From contig NZ_JAAGKO020000007.1 in NCBI RefSeq assembly GCF_027947535.2, positions 164,432 to 228,431 of the forward strand: a stretch of 64,000 nucleotides of DNA, written 5' to 3'. The notes under the pieces are model-generated. The model saw nothing but the letters and a program-made list of their open reading frames with translations. It searched no databases and was not told the origin of the DNA. Below, piece after piece: positions 17,240-25,613 of this stretch; positions within the stretch are counted from its first letter, which is position 1, and the number at the start of each line of letters is the position of its first letter. The DNA is from Streptantibioticus silvisoli. GTDB taxonomy: Bacteria > Actinomycetota > Actinomycetes > Streptomycetales > Streptomycetaceae. A program made the translations under genes and the position numbers.

Positions 17240-17251
17240 GGAAACGTTTCC
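17240..17251. promoter_or_regulatory. LacI-family operator
   Basis: GGAAACGTTTCC is a perfect 12-bp palindrome with the central CG typical of LacI/GalR operators. It sits a few bases downstream of the expected transcription start and upstream of the ribosome site, which would allow simple repression. The regulator encoded divergently at 15400-16491 is the natural candidate. Confidence 0.8.
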
Positions 17252-17276
17252 CCACCGCAGGACGAGGAGTGAGACC

Positions 17277-18311
17277 ATGTCAGGCGTCACCGGCTCGGTC
17301 CCCGACAGCATGCGGGCCTGTGTCCTGCACCAGCCGCGCGACCTGCGGCTGGAGGAACGCGCCGCGCCGCGTCCCGAGCGGGGCGAGGTCGTGGTACGGG
17401 TGCGCTCGGTCGGGGTGTGCGGCTCGGACGTGCACTACTACGAGCACGGCCGCATCGGGGACTTCGTGGTGCGGCAGCCGCTGGTGCTGGGCCACGAGGC
17501 GTCCGGCGACATCGTGGCGACCGGCCCCGGCGTACCCGCCGACCGGATCGGCGAACGCGTCGCGATCGAGCCCGGGTTCCCCTGCCGGTCCTGCGACCAG
17601 TGCCGGCACGGCCGGTACAACCTCTGCCCGGACATCGCCTTCTTCGGCACTCCCCCGGTCGACGGCGCGCTGTGCGACTACGTCCGGGTGCCCGCCGACT
17701 TCGCCCACCCGATCCCCGACGCGCTCTCCTACGACGCCGCCGGCCTGCTGGAACCGCTGTCGGTCGGCATCTGGGCCAACCGCAAGGCCGGCACCGTACC
17801 CGGCGGCTCGGTGCTGATCGCCGGGGCCGGCCCGATCGGCCTGGTCACCGCGCAGATCGCCCGTGCCATGGGCGCCACCGAGGTCGTGGTCACCGACATC
17901 GGCGCCGAACGCCTCGGCGTCGCCGCGGAACTCGGCGCCACCGGCACCGTACTGGCCGGCGCCGAGAGCACCGGCACCGGCTTCGACGCCTTCGTGGACT
18001 GCTCCGGCGCCGCCCCGGCCATCGACGCCGGCATCCGCGCGGTCCGCCCGGCCGGCACCGCGGTCCTGGTCGGCATGGGCGCCGACCGGCTCACCCTGCC
18101 CCTCGGCGTCCTGCAGAACCGCGAGATCAACCTCACCGGCACCTTCCGCTACGCCAACACCTGGCCCGCCGCCATCGCCCTGGCCTCCTCCGGCGCGATC
18201 CGGCTCGACCGCATGGTCACCGGCCACTTCGGCCTCGACGAGACCGAGTCCGCGCTGCTGGCCGGCGCCGACCCGCGACACATCAAGTCGGTTGTGACGC
18301 TGGGGGGTTGA
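17277..18311 (+). CDS. Zinc-dependent polyol (sorbitol/xylitol-type) dehydrogenase
   Basis: A 344-residue medium-chain dehydrogenase/reductase. The catalytic zinc site is GVCGSDVHYYEHGRIGDF and GHEASG; the structural zinc lobe has CRSCDQCRHGRYNLC; the NAD-binding motif is AGAGPIG. The C-G-S-D-V-H-Y-Y signature is characteristic of sorbitol/L-iditol and xylitol dehydrogenases. The ATG at 17277 has GAGGAG seven bases upstream. The LacI operator in its leader suggests induction by a sugar or polyol. Confidence 0.88.
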   Translation: MSGVTGSVPDSMRACVLHQPRDLRLEERAAPRPERGEVVVRVRSVGVCGSDVHYYEHGRIGDFVVRQPLVLGHEASGDIVATGPGVPADRIGERVAIEPGFPCRSCDQCRHGRYNLCPDIAFFGTPPVDGALCDYVRVPADFAHPIPDALSYDAAGLLEPLSVGIWANRKAGTVPGGSVLIAGAGPIGLVTAQIARAMGATEVVVTDIGAERLGVAAELGATGTVLAGAESTGTGFDAFVDCSGAAPAIDAGIRAVRPAGTAVLVGMGADRLTLPLGVLQNREINLTGTFRYANTWPAAIALASSGAIRLDRMVTGHFGLDETESALLAGADPRHIKSVVTLGG

Positions 18312-18337
18312 GGTCGGCGGGGGTGGGCGGGTGTCGT

Positions 18338-18484
18338 TGCGGCCGGTCAACGGCGGGCGGCTGGCGGCGCGGGCGGCCTCCGGTGCGGCCGGTCAACGGT
18401 GAGCGGTGCGGCCGGTCAACGCTGACGGATCACACCGCGCCCCGCCTCCCGTGCGGCCGGTCGACGCAGACGGATCACACCGCG
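18338..18484. repeat. Repeated GTGCGGCCGGTCAACG motif between convergent genes
   Basis: TGCGGCCGGTCAACG or a one-base variant occurs at about 18338, 18384, 18407 and 18452, and GACGGATCACACCGC twice (about 18424 and 18470). The last copy runs into the end of the leftward hydrolase gene. The spacer holds no gene. Confidence 0.7.
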
Positions 18485-19395
18485 GCGAGCAACCGGTCGG
18501 CGATGACGCGGGCGCCCTCGTCGCTGGTCAGGACGGTGTAGTGGTTGGTGGCCGGGACCGGTTCGGTGGTGAGCGTGCCGGTATCGGACAGGCCGGCGGC
18601 CGCCAGGCGGGCGGGGTCGTACAGGCCCTGGGGTTCGTTCATCACGCCGCGTTCGGCCCACAGCAGGCGGGCCGGGCCGGTCAGCCGGTGGACCGCGCCG
18701 AGCACCTCGTCGTCGAACTGCCCCACCCCGTCGACCCGGACCGCGTCGATCGAGCAGGCGGACCGCAACTCCGGCTCGCGGCCGGCCAGATCGCGCCGGA
18801 TGTACGCCTCGACCCACGGTGACCAGGAGTCCTCGAACGCCGGGTGCCGCCGCCAGAAGTCCAGGTAGGCGCCGACCGAGGCGAACGTCATCGACAGCCG
18901 CTTCATGGCCGGGCCGATGACGGCGGTGATCAGGTCGTCCGGCGACAGCCCGGCCGGCCGCGGGAAGCCCACGCCGCCGTCGACCAGCAGCACCGAGGAG
19001 AACGCCCGCGGGGTGCGCGCGGCGGCCACCGCGGCCAGGAAGGCACCCATCGAGTGGCCGGTCAGCGTGACCCGGTCGGCACCGGCGGCCGCCAGCACCG
19101 CCCGCAGGTCGGCCAGGTGCGCGTCGACGCCGTACGGTCCGGGCAGCGTGCCGCTGCGGCCACGGCCGCGCAGGTCGGGGGCGAGCAGCGTGGCGCGCCC
19201 GGCGAGGTGGTGGGCGACGCGGGCCCATGCCAGACCGTTGGCGGTGATGCCGTGCAGCGCGACCACCACCGGCGCGTCCGGCACCGTGGCCGGCCAGCGC
19301 GGGACGGACAGCTCACCACCGTCGACCGGGACCGCCCACTCCTCGAACGGGGTGACGCCGGGCGGCTGCTGGTCCTGCGGCGCGCTGGTGGTCAT
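18475..19395 (-). CDS. Alpha/beta-hydrolase
   Basis: A 306-residue alpha/beta-hydrolase fold protein. The oxyanion segment is LHGITANG (47-54), the nucleophile elbow GHSMG has S115, and the C-terminal histidine lies in PATNHYTVL. DLRGRGRS precedes the nucleophile as in many esterases and epoxide-hydrolase relatives. The substrate is unknown. Its last codons lie within the repeat that fills the downstream spacer. Confidence 0.85.
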   Translation of the reverse strand: MTTSAPQDQQPPGVTPFEEWAVPVDGGELSVPRWPATVPDAPVVVALHGITANGLAWARVAHHLAGRATLLAPDLRGRGRSGTLPGPYGVDAHLADLRAVLAAAGADRVTLTGHSMGAFLAAVAAARTPRAFSSVLLVDGGVGFPRPAGLSPDDLITAVIGPAMKRLSMTFASVGAYLDFWRRHPAFEDSWSPWVEAYIRRDLAGREPELRSACSIDAVRVDGVGQFDDEVLGAVHRLTGPARLLWAERGVMNEPQGLYDPARLAAAGLSDTGTLTTEPVPATNHYTVLTSDEGARVIADRLLAAV

Positions 19396-19489
19396 GGCGG
19401 GCGGCCCTCCCTCGTGGTCGGCGGCGCCAGCCTAACGGCGCCCCGGGAGGAGGGGAACGGGGCCGCGGCGCGGGCTCCCGGCGCCGGGG

Positions 19490-20464
19490 TCAGTCCCAGT
19501 CGTCGCGGTCGCCGTACTCCTCGCGGTCGTCGCCGTCGTCGCCGTCGTGCCGGGCGCCGCTGTCCCCGCCCCCGGCATGGGCCGGCGCGGTCTCCCCTGG
19601 TGGGGCCAGCAGCGACCGGGCGATCGGGGTGGTGGCCAGCAGCAGGGCGCCGCCCAGGGTGACGGCGGCGCCGAGAAGCTCCGGGAGCAGGAACCAGCCG
19701 GTGCGGATCTGCTCGCGGTAGACGAACACCCCCAGCGTGATGCTCAGCAGCGCGTCGCCCATGGTCAGCGCCGGCTGCGAGGCGGCGAGCGGTCCGGACT
19801 GGAGGGCGTTCTCCAGCAGGAACAGCGCGCTGACGCCGGCGGCGGCGAAGGCGTAGGTCTGCCAGGAGGTGAAGAAGCCCACCGGGCCGCCGACGTCCCA
19901 CGCGTAGGTGGCCGACTTCATCAGGGCCGCGGTGAGGGCGTAGCCGATGGCGGTCGCGGCGGCGAAGCAGGCGGCGCGGGTCGGGCCGGCCGGGCGGCGC
20001 AGCGCGGTGCCGACCAGCAGGATCGACGCCGCCGCGCAGACCATCAGCGCGGGTACCCAGCGGCTCATCGGCGCCTGCTGGGCCCCGGCCGAGGAGTCGG
20101 CGGCGGCCAGCGCGGTGCCCAGGCCCACCACGATGCATCCGATGCCCAGCCAGCCGCGCCGCGGCAGCCGGCGGCGCAGCACGACCCCGGCGATCATCAG
20201 CGCGAAGGGCAGTTCCAGCACGAAGATGGGCTGGACGATGGCCAGCGCGCCGTTGATCAGGGCCAGCGCCTGGAAGCAGGCGGAGCAGATCACCGCGCCG
20301 ATGCCGGCCAGCCAGATCGGCCGCCGGGCCAGGTCCACCATCAGCTGGAGGCTGAAGCCCGCCGACAACGGCACGGTCAGTGCCGCGCGCCGTTGCAGCA
20401 CGGTGGCCAGCGCGTTGCTCGCCGCCGCCAGCAGGGCGAACACCACGGCCAGCGTCATCGCCAC
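19490..20464 (-). CDS. DMT-superfamily (EamA/NIPA-like) transporter
   Basis: A 324-residue membrane protein with nine or ten predicted helices in two related halves, typical of the drug/metabolite transporter superfamily and resembling NIPA-type proteins (GFSLQLMVDLARRPIWLAGI; TMGDALLSITLGVFVYREQI). The C-terminal 30 residues are very acidic (GDDGDDREEYGDRDDWD). GTG at 20464 is preferred over the ATG two codons later because GGGAGGAG sits seven bases in front of it. The substrate is unknown. Confidence 0.82.
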   Translation of the reverse strand: MAMTLAVVFALLAAASNALATVLQRRAALTVPLSAGFSLQLMVDLARRPIWLAGIGAVICSACFQALALINGALAIVQPIFVLELPFALMIAGVVLRRRLPRRGWLGIGCIVVGLGTALAAADSSAGAQQAPMSRWVPALMVCAAASILLVGTALRRPAGPTRAACFAAATAIGYALTAALMKSATYAWDVGGPVGFFTSWQTYAFAAAGVSALFLLENALQSGPLAASQPALTMGDALLSITLGVFVYREQIRTGWFLLPELLGAAVTLGGALLLATTPIARSLLAPPGETAPAHAGGGDSGARHDGDDGDDREEYGDRDDWD

Positions 20465-20689
20465 CCGCCTACTCCTCCCGAACCGGTTCCGCCGCCCGGT
20501 ACCGGTGTGGATCACCTGTGGCGCGGCCCGTCCACCTTATGGCCTGGTGGGGGCGCGCCCGCGCGGTGGCCGGAGCCGTCCGGGGCACAGGCGGCCCGCG
20601 GCAGGCGTGCCGGCCCGGCACGGGGTAGGGATCGGGGCATCCGGGGCGCCGTCAGCAGCGGCGGCGCCGACGACGGTTGGAGTGGGCGG

Positions 20690-21199
20690 ATGACGGGCGC
20701 GGAGCTGCTGGTGGACACCTTCGGCCGGGTACGTGAGGTGGTGCGGGAGGCGGTGGACGGGCTGTCGGTGGATCAGCTGGCGGCGCGGCCGGACGCGGAG
20801 GGCAACTCGGTGGCCTGGCTGGTGTGGCACCTGACCCGGGTTCAGGACGACCACGTCGGCGACGCCGCCGGGACGGAGGAGGTGTGGACCTCGCAGGGCT
20901 GGGCGGACCGCTTCGCCCTGCCGCTGCCGGCGTCGGACACCGGCTACGGGCACGGGGTGGACGACGTGGCGGCGGTCCGGGTGGACGCCGGGCTGCTGCT
21001 GGGGTATCACGACGCGGTGTGCGAGCGGACGACGGCGTACGTGGGCGGGCTGTCCGACGACGACTTCGACCGGGTGGTGGACGAGGGGTGGTCGCCGCCG
21101 GTGACGCTGGGCGTGCGGCTGGTCAGCGTGGTCGGCGACACGCTTCAGCACGCCGGTCAGGCGGCGTTCACCCGCGGGATCGTCGAGCGGCGGGCCTGA
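20690..21199 (+). CDS. DinB-like / DUF664 mycothiol-transferase-type protein
   Basis: A 169-residue four-helix-bundle protein of the DinB/DUF664 group. The metal-binding histidines are in WHLTRVQD, GYHDAV and LQHAGQAAFTRG, the usual arrangement. In actinobacteria several such proteins are mycothiol-dependent enzymes such as maleylpyruvate isomerase or detoxifying transferases. The start ATG at 20690 lacks an obvious strong ribosome site, but the homology begins there. Confidence 0.82.
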   Translation: MTGAELLVDTFGRVREVVREAVDGLSVDQLAARPDAEGNSVAWLVWHLTRVQDDHVGDAAGTEEVWTSQGWADRFALPLPASDTGYGHGVDDVAAVRVDAGLLLGYHDAVCERTTAYVGGLSDDDFDRVVDEGWSPPVTLGVRLVSVVGDTLQHAGQAAFTRGIVERRA

Positions 21200-21257
21200 C
21201 GCTGCGGGCCGCCGGCGTCACCGGGTGCGGCGGCGGCCCGGGGTGGCGGGCGGACGG

Positions 21258-21484
21258 TCAGTAGTCGAAGCCGGCGGCGTGGACCACGTAGGCGCACTCG
21301 GTGTACTCGTAGCCGTCGGAGAGCTTCGAGGCGCGGGTGTGGGAGTCGGTGGTGTCGGCGTCGCCCTCGGCGTCCTGCATGAAGTACGTCGTGCCGGCCG
21401 GCAGGTCGATCGTGCGCCGCGGGAAGCTCCTGCCGCTGCGGCACGCCGTGGAGGCCTGCGACTGCGTGTCGTAGGTCGTGCAAC
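21258..21484 (-). pseudogene. C-terminal coding remnant, family not recognised
   Basis: On the minus strand a frame ending at TGA 21258 keeps perfect coding-type third positions for about 73 codons. It reads TTYDTQSQASTACRSGRSF at its beginning and YEYTECAYVVHAAGFDY at its end, with two cysteines. Upstream of about 21480 the bias collapses and no start codon with a ribosome site exists. It appears to be the end of a gene whose 5' part is lost. Confidence 0.45.
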
Positions 21485-21761
21485 CGCCGCGACGCGGGAG
21501 ACGCCGGGGACGGCCCCCGGGACGGGTATCCGAGGCGGGCACCGGAGGCAGGGCGCGAAGGCCGGGGCGGCGCGCGGGGCGGGGGTTCCCGGGGGCGGGA
21601 CGGGGCTTCCGGGGCGTGGGCCGGGGGTGCGGGATGGACGCTTCCGGGGCGCCGGTCGGGGGTGCGGGCGTATCAGCCGATGATCTGCACCGCCGGACGC
21701 CTCGGCGGATGCGACATAGGCCACAAGGACGACATACTGGAAGTCCCTCGGGAGAGAGACC

Positions 21762-22337
21762 ATGCGACGGACCGTGCGACTGTGGCGCTGGCGGCGCAAC
21801 CCGCTCAGGCGCCGTAGCGACGTCGTCGAGGCGTGGGCGGGGCTGGCGGCGGGGCTGGTGATCGTGGCGGGCGCGCCGCTGACCGGGATCGCGGCGGCGG
21901 ACTCCATGCACGCGACGCTGGCCGCGCAGAACGACGGGCGCCACCAGGTCTCGGCGGTGCTGGAGCGGGACGCGCCGTCCTCCGGCTCGGCCCCCGGTGG
22001 CGGTTCGTCCCCCGGGGTGGTCCGGGCGCCGGTGCGCTGGACCGGGCACGACGGCCGCACGCACAGCGCGCACGTGGTGGTCGCACCGGGGGCCGGCGCC
22101 GGCAGCAGGACCCCGGTGTGGACCGACGGCCGCGGCCGGATCACCGAGCCGCCGCTGGACCGGCTGGAGACGACGGTGCAGACCGACGTCATGGGGGCGG
22201 CGGCGGCCGGTGGGCTGTGCGTGGCCGCGCTGGTGACGCATCGCGGGCTGCGGGCCGGGCTCGACCTGCGCCGGTCCCACCGGTGGCAGCGGGAGTGGGC
22301 GCGGGTCGGCCCGCGGTGGAGCGGCCGCCACGCGTGA
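21762..22337 (+). CDS. Rv1733c-family membrane protein
   Basis: A 191-residue protein with two membrane helices (about 25-46 and 143-162) and a middle, probably extracytoplasmic, domain of about 95 residues. The N-terminal RLWRWRRNPLRRRSDVVEAW and the APVRWTGHDGRTHSAHVVV segment match the actinobacterial Rv1733c family, whose function is unknown. The mycobacterial member belongs to the dormancy regulon; whether that holds here is not known. GGGAGAGAG precedes the ATG. It converges with the phospholipase gene, with only 13 bases between. Confidence 0.82.
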   Translation: MRRTVRLWRWRRNPLRRRSDVVEAWAGLAAGLVIVAGAPLTGIAAADSMHATLAAQNDGRHQVSAVLERDAPSSGSAPGGGSSPGVVRAPVRWTGHDGRTHSAHVVVAPGAGAGSRTPVWTDGRGRITEPPLDRLETTVQTDVMGAAAAGGLCVAALVTHRGLRAGLDLRRSHRWQREWARVGPRWSGRHA

Positions 22338-22350
22338 CGGACGGCGGAGG

Positions 22351-24402
22351 TCAGCCGGTGACGCTGGCCGCCCCGGTCTCCAGGTGGCCGGTGAAGCGCC
22401 GCGACCAGGAGGAGTCGCTGCTGACGGTCACGGTGAGGTCGTACCAGCCGTCGCTGAGCGCGACCGCGTTGAAGAAGTCGGTGACGCTTTCGCCGGCCGC
22501 CACCTGGTAGGTCCAGGGGCCGCCGGTGCGGTAGTTGTCGGCCCGGATGTCGAAGGTGACCGGCTGGGCGCCGCCGTTGGTCATGGTGAACCAGATCGCG
22601 AGCTTGCCGGTGCCGGACTCGACGCGGTAGGAGCTGGTGGCCTCGGCGGTGGCGCCGGGGCCGCCGGCGTCGCCGGTGAAGCGGCGCAGGAAGCGGTTGG
22701 GGCCGGTGACGGTCAGGTCGTAGGCGCCGTCGCCGTACCCGGCGCCGATGTTGTACCAGTCACTGGCGGTGGCCCCGGCGCCGACGGTGTACTGCCACGG
22801 GCCGCCGGTGCGGTGGGCGTTGGCGTAGACCGCGAAGTGGGCGCCGCTGGTGGCGGCCGGGCCGGTGTTGGCCAGGTCGAGGTAAATCAGCGTTCGGCCG
22901 GCCGCGTCGAACTCCAGCCGGTCGACGTAGGCGTTGGGCTGGTAGGGCAGGGCGCGGGCCGGCTTGGTCCCGGCCTCCTGGACCGGCAGGGCGTTGGTGG
23001 TGGGCGACGGGTTGGGCAGCAGGCTGCAGCCGAGCCAGCCGATGACGGCGCCGGTGTCGGGCAGCGGCGGCAGGCCGCTGACCGGGTTGGCGAAGTCGAA
23101 GGCGCCGGTCAGGTCGCCGCAGACCTGGCGGCGCCAGGCGCTGATGCTTCCGCAGGCGGCCGGGGTGCCCAGGGCGGCGGTCCAGGTCTCCAGGAAGCGG
23201 ATGACGGAGGTGTGGTCGTAGACCTGGGAGTCGACCCAACCGCCGCGCGTCCAGGGCGATATGACGATCATCGGCACGCGGAAGCCGAGGCCGATGGGCG
23301 CGCCGTCGTAGAACTCCTCGGCGGTGCCGCCGGCCGGCACCGGTGGCGGCACGTGGTCGAAGAAGCCGTCGTTCTCGTCGTAGTTGAGGAAGACGGCGGT
23401 GGAGTCGAAGACGTCCGGGTCGGCGGCCAGCGCCTGAAGGACGTTGTTGACGAAGTGCGCGCCGTCGCCGGGCGGGGAGTCGGGGTGTTCGGAGAACCCC
23501 TGGTCGGCGACCACCCAGGAGACCTGCGGCAGGGTGCCGGCCAGCGCGTCGGCCCGCAGGGCGGCCACGATGTCGTCGGCGGTGCTGCCGGCGCCGTCCG
23601 GCACCGAGGCCATGCCGCGCTGGTGGAGCGGCGAGGAGGTGTCGGCCTGGGCGAACTGGGTGAAGTACGCCAGCGCGTTGTCGCCGAAGTTGTCGTCGGC
23701 GCGCTGGTACACCTTCCAGCTGACCCCGGCGTCCTGGAGCGCCTCGGCGTACGTGTGCCAGGTCAGCCCCGACTCGTCGGCGCCGTCGTAGGCCGGGCCA
23801 CCCGCGGTGCCGCCGGGGTCGATCATGCCGCCCCACAGGTACGTGCGGTTCGGGCCGGTCGCGCTGATGATCGAGCAGTGGTACGCGTCGCAGACCGTGT
23901 AGGCGTCGGCCAGCGCGTAGTGGAACGGGATGTCGGCGCGGTCGAGGTAGCCCAGGGTGCGGACGTTGTCCTTGGCGGCCACCCAGCTGTCCATCAGGCC
24001 GTTGTTCCAGGCGGCGTGCTGGGTGGACCAGCCGTGGTCGAGCGATCCGTCGCACTGGGCGAGCTTCTCCGGCGAGTTGCCCAGGAACGGGGAGGTGGCG
24101 CTGAGCTGCCACGGGTACTGCCGTCCGGAGCCGTTGGGCTGGTCGAAGACGGACGCCCCGCCGGGCAGGCTGATGGTGGCGCGGTCGGCGAAGCCGCGCA
24201 CCCCCTTCAGCGACCCGAAGTAGTGGTCGAAGCTGCGGTTCTCCTGCATGAGGACGACCACGTGCTTGACGTCCTCGATGGTGCCGGTGGCACCGGCGGC
24301 CGGTTTCGCGGCGGCGGCCGACCGGCCCGCCGCCGCGACGACGGTTCCGGCGGCGGCGCCCGCCGACAGCGCCACGAAACCTCTTCGGCTGATACCTGGC
24401 AT
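22351..24402 (-). CDS. Tat-secreted phosphocholine-type phospholipase C
   Basis: A 683-residue exported enzyme. Residues 1-30 form a Tat signal (SRRGFVAL then a small-residue hydrophobic stretch). The phosphoesterase domain (about 44-470) has ENRSFDHYFG at 54-63, NYDENDGFFDHVPPP and RVPMIVISPW. Two DUF756 beta-domains follow (about 480-590 and 600-680), as in bacterial phosphocholine-specific phospholipases C. It would cleave phospholipids outside the cell and release phosphate-containing head groups. In Streptomyces such genes are often controlled by phosphate through PhoP. Confidence 0.9.
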   Translation of the reverse strand: MPGISRRGFVALSAGAAAGTVVAAAGRSAAAAKPAAGATGTIEDVKHVVVLMQENRSFDHYFGSLKGVRGFADRATISLPGGASVFDQPNGSGRQYPWQLSATSPFLGNSPEKLAQCDGSLDHGWSTQHAAWNNGLMDSWVAAKDNVRTLGYLDRADIPFHYALADAYTVCDAYHCSIISATGPNRTYLWGGMIDPGGTAGGPAYDGADESGLTWHTYAEALQDAGVSWKVYQRADDNFGDNALAYFTQFAQADTSSPLHQRGMASVPDGAGSTADDIVAALRADALAGTLPQVSWVVADQGFSEHPDSPPGDGAHFVNNVLQALAADPDVFDSTAVFLNYDENDGFFDHVPPPVPAGGTAEEFYDGAPIGLGFRVPMIVISPWTRGGWVDSQVYDHTSVIRFLETWTAALGTPAACGSISAWRRQVCGDLTGAFDFANPVSGLPPLPDTGAVIGWLGCSLLPNPSPTTNALPVQEAGTKPARALPYQPNAYVDRLEFDAAGRTLIYLDLANTGPAATSGAHFAVYANAHRTGGPWQYTVGAGATASDWYNIGAGYGDGAYDLTVTGPNRFLRRFTGDAGGPGATAEATSSYRVESGTGKLAIWFTMTNGGAQPVTFDIRADNYRTGGPWTYQVAAGESVTDFFNAVALSDGWYDLTVTVSSDSSWSRRFTGHLETGAASVTG

Positions 24403-24450
24403 CGATGCGTTCCTTCGCGTGGGTGGGCATCGCCCGCGGAGTCACGTCCG

Positions 24451-24480
24451 ACCTGAACATGACAATCGGACGGTGAACGT
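24451..24480 (-). promoter_or_regulatory. Possible PhoP half-sites upstream of phospholipase C
   Basis: On the coding strand GTTCACCGTCC and GTTCAGGTCGG lie 20 bases apart, about 50-80 bases before the ATG. Each resembles the GTTCACC core of the Streptomyces PHO box, but the spacing differs from the usual 11-bp direct repeats, so this is tentative. Confidence 0.3.
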
Positions 24481-24566
24481 GCCCCACCCAAGTCGGCGCC
24501 GGGCGCCACGTCAACGGGCAGCCGTGCGCCACCGGCCGGGCACCGGCGGCGCTGCGGCGCCGCGCG

Positions 24567-25466
24567 CTACTTCAGCAGCCGGGACATGCGGCGGTCCGCC
24601 AGCGGTTTGCCGCCGGTCTGGCAGGTCGGGCAGTACTGGAGGGAGGAGTCACGGTAGGAGACCTCCCGCACGGTGTCGCCGCAGACCGGGCAGGGCTGCC
24701 CGGTGCGGCCGTGGACCCGCAGCCCGCTCTTCTTCTCCGCCTTCAGCGACCCGGCCGCCACGCCCCGGGCGCGTTCCACCGCCGAGCGCAGCACCTCGCC
24801 GAGCGCCGCGTACAGCACGTCCACCTCGGCGTCGGAGGCCTTCGCGGCGATCTTGAACGGCGACATGCGGGCCGCGTGCAGTACCTCGTCGGAGTAGGCG
24901 TTGCCCACCCCGGCCAGCACGCTCTGGTCGCGCAGCACGCCCTTGAGCTGTCGCTGCTCGCCCGCCAGCAGCCGCCCGAAGGCCTCCCGGGTGAAACCGG
25001 GGTCGAGCGGATCGGGGCCGAGGCGGGCGATGCCGGGCACGTCCTGCGGATCGCGGACGCAGTGGACCGCCAGCCGCTTCTGGGTGCCGGCCTCGGTGAG
25101 GTCGAATCCGGCGCCGGACGGCCCGGCCAGCCGCACCCGCAGCGCCAGCGGCCCCTTGCCCGGGCGCGGCGGGATGTCGGGCAGCCCGTCCTGCCAGCGC
25201 AGCCAGCCGGCCCGGGCAAGGTGCATCACCAGGTGGAGGTCGTCCGCACCGATCTCGCCGTCCGCGGAGACCTCGCTCGCGGTGACGTCGAGGAACTTCC
25301 CGTGCCGGCGCACGTCGGTCACGACGCGGCCCTCCAGCGCGGTCAGCGGCGGGTCGTAGGTCTTCAGCACGCTCACCGCCACCGGCCAGAGGCGTTCGAG
25401 GGTCCGGCCGGCGAGGTGCTCGCCGAGGAAGGCGGTGAGGCTCTCGACCTCGGGCAGTTCCGGCAT
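24567..25466 (-). CDS. Fpg/Nei-family DNA glycosylase
   Basis: A 299-residue base-excision repair enzyme. The N-terminus MPELPEVE provides the catalytic proline and glutamate after Met removal, and K57 (RRHGKF) is the conserved beta-turn lysine. The helix-two-turn-helix is in the region of VLAGVGNAYSDEVLHAAR. A C-terminal zinc finger has CPVCGDT and YCPTC. It should remove oxidised bases and nick the strand. Whether it prefers 8-oxoguanine (Fpg) or oxidised pyrimidines (Nei) is not clear from the sequence. Confidence 0.9.
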   Translation of the reverse strand: MPELPEVESLTAFLGEHLAGRTLERLWPVAVSVLKTYDPPLTALEGRVVTDVRRHGKFLDVTASEVSADGEIGADDLHLVMHLARAGWLRWQDGLPDIPPRPGKGPLALRVRLAGPSGAGFDLTEAGTQKRLAVHCVRDPQDVPGIARLGPDPLDPGFTREAFGRLLAGEQRQLKGVLRDQSVLAGVGNAYSDEVLHAARMSPFKIAAKASDAEVDVLYAALGEVLRSAVERARGVAAGSLKAEKKSGLRVHGRTGQPCPVCGDTVREVSYRDSSLQYCPTCQTGGKPLADRRMSRLLK

Positions 25467-25613
25467 GCCTCCAGTGTGCGGCAGCGCGCCGGAACGCGGG
25501 CGGGCGGCGCCGCGGCGTCCGGGTGGCGGGCCGGCCGGGCCGCGGTGACGCTGGAGGCGTCGGCACACCCACCCGTCCGCGGCCGCGCGGGCGGTCGTCG
25601 TCCGGAGGACGCC

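Noticed and set aside
22384..24456. 690-codon open frame antisense to phospholipase C
   Set aside because: Composition is that of a GC-driven shadow frame, and the opposite strand encodes an unmistakable Tat-secreted enzyme.
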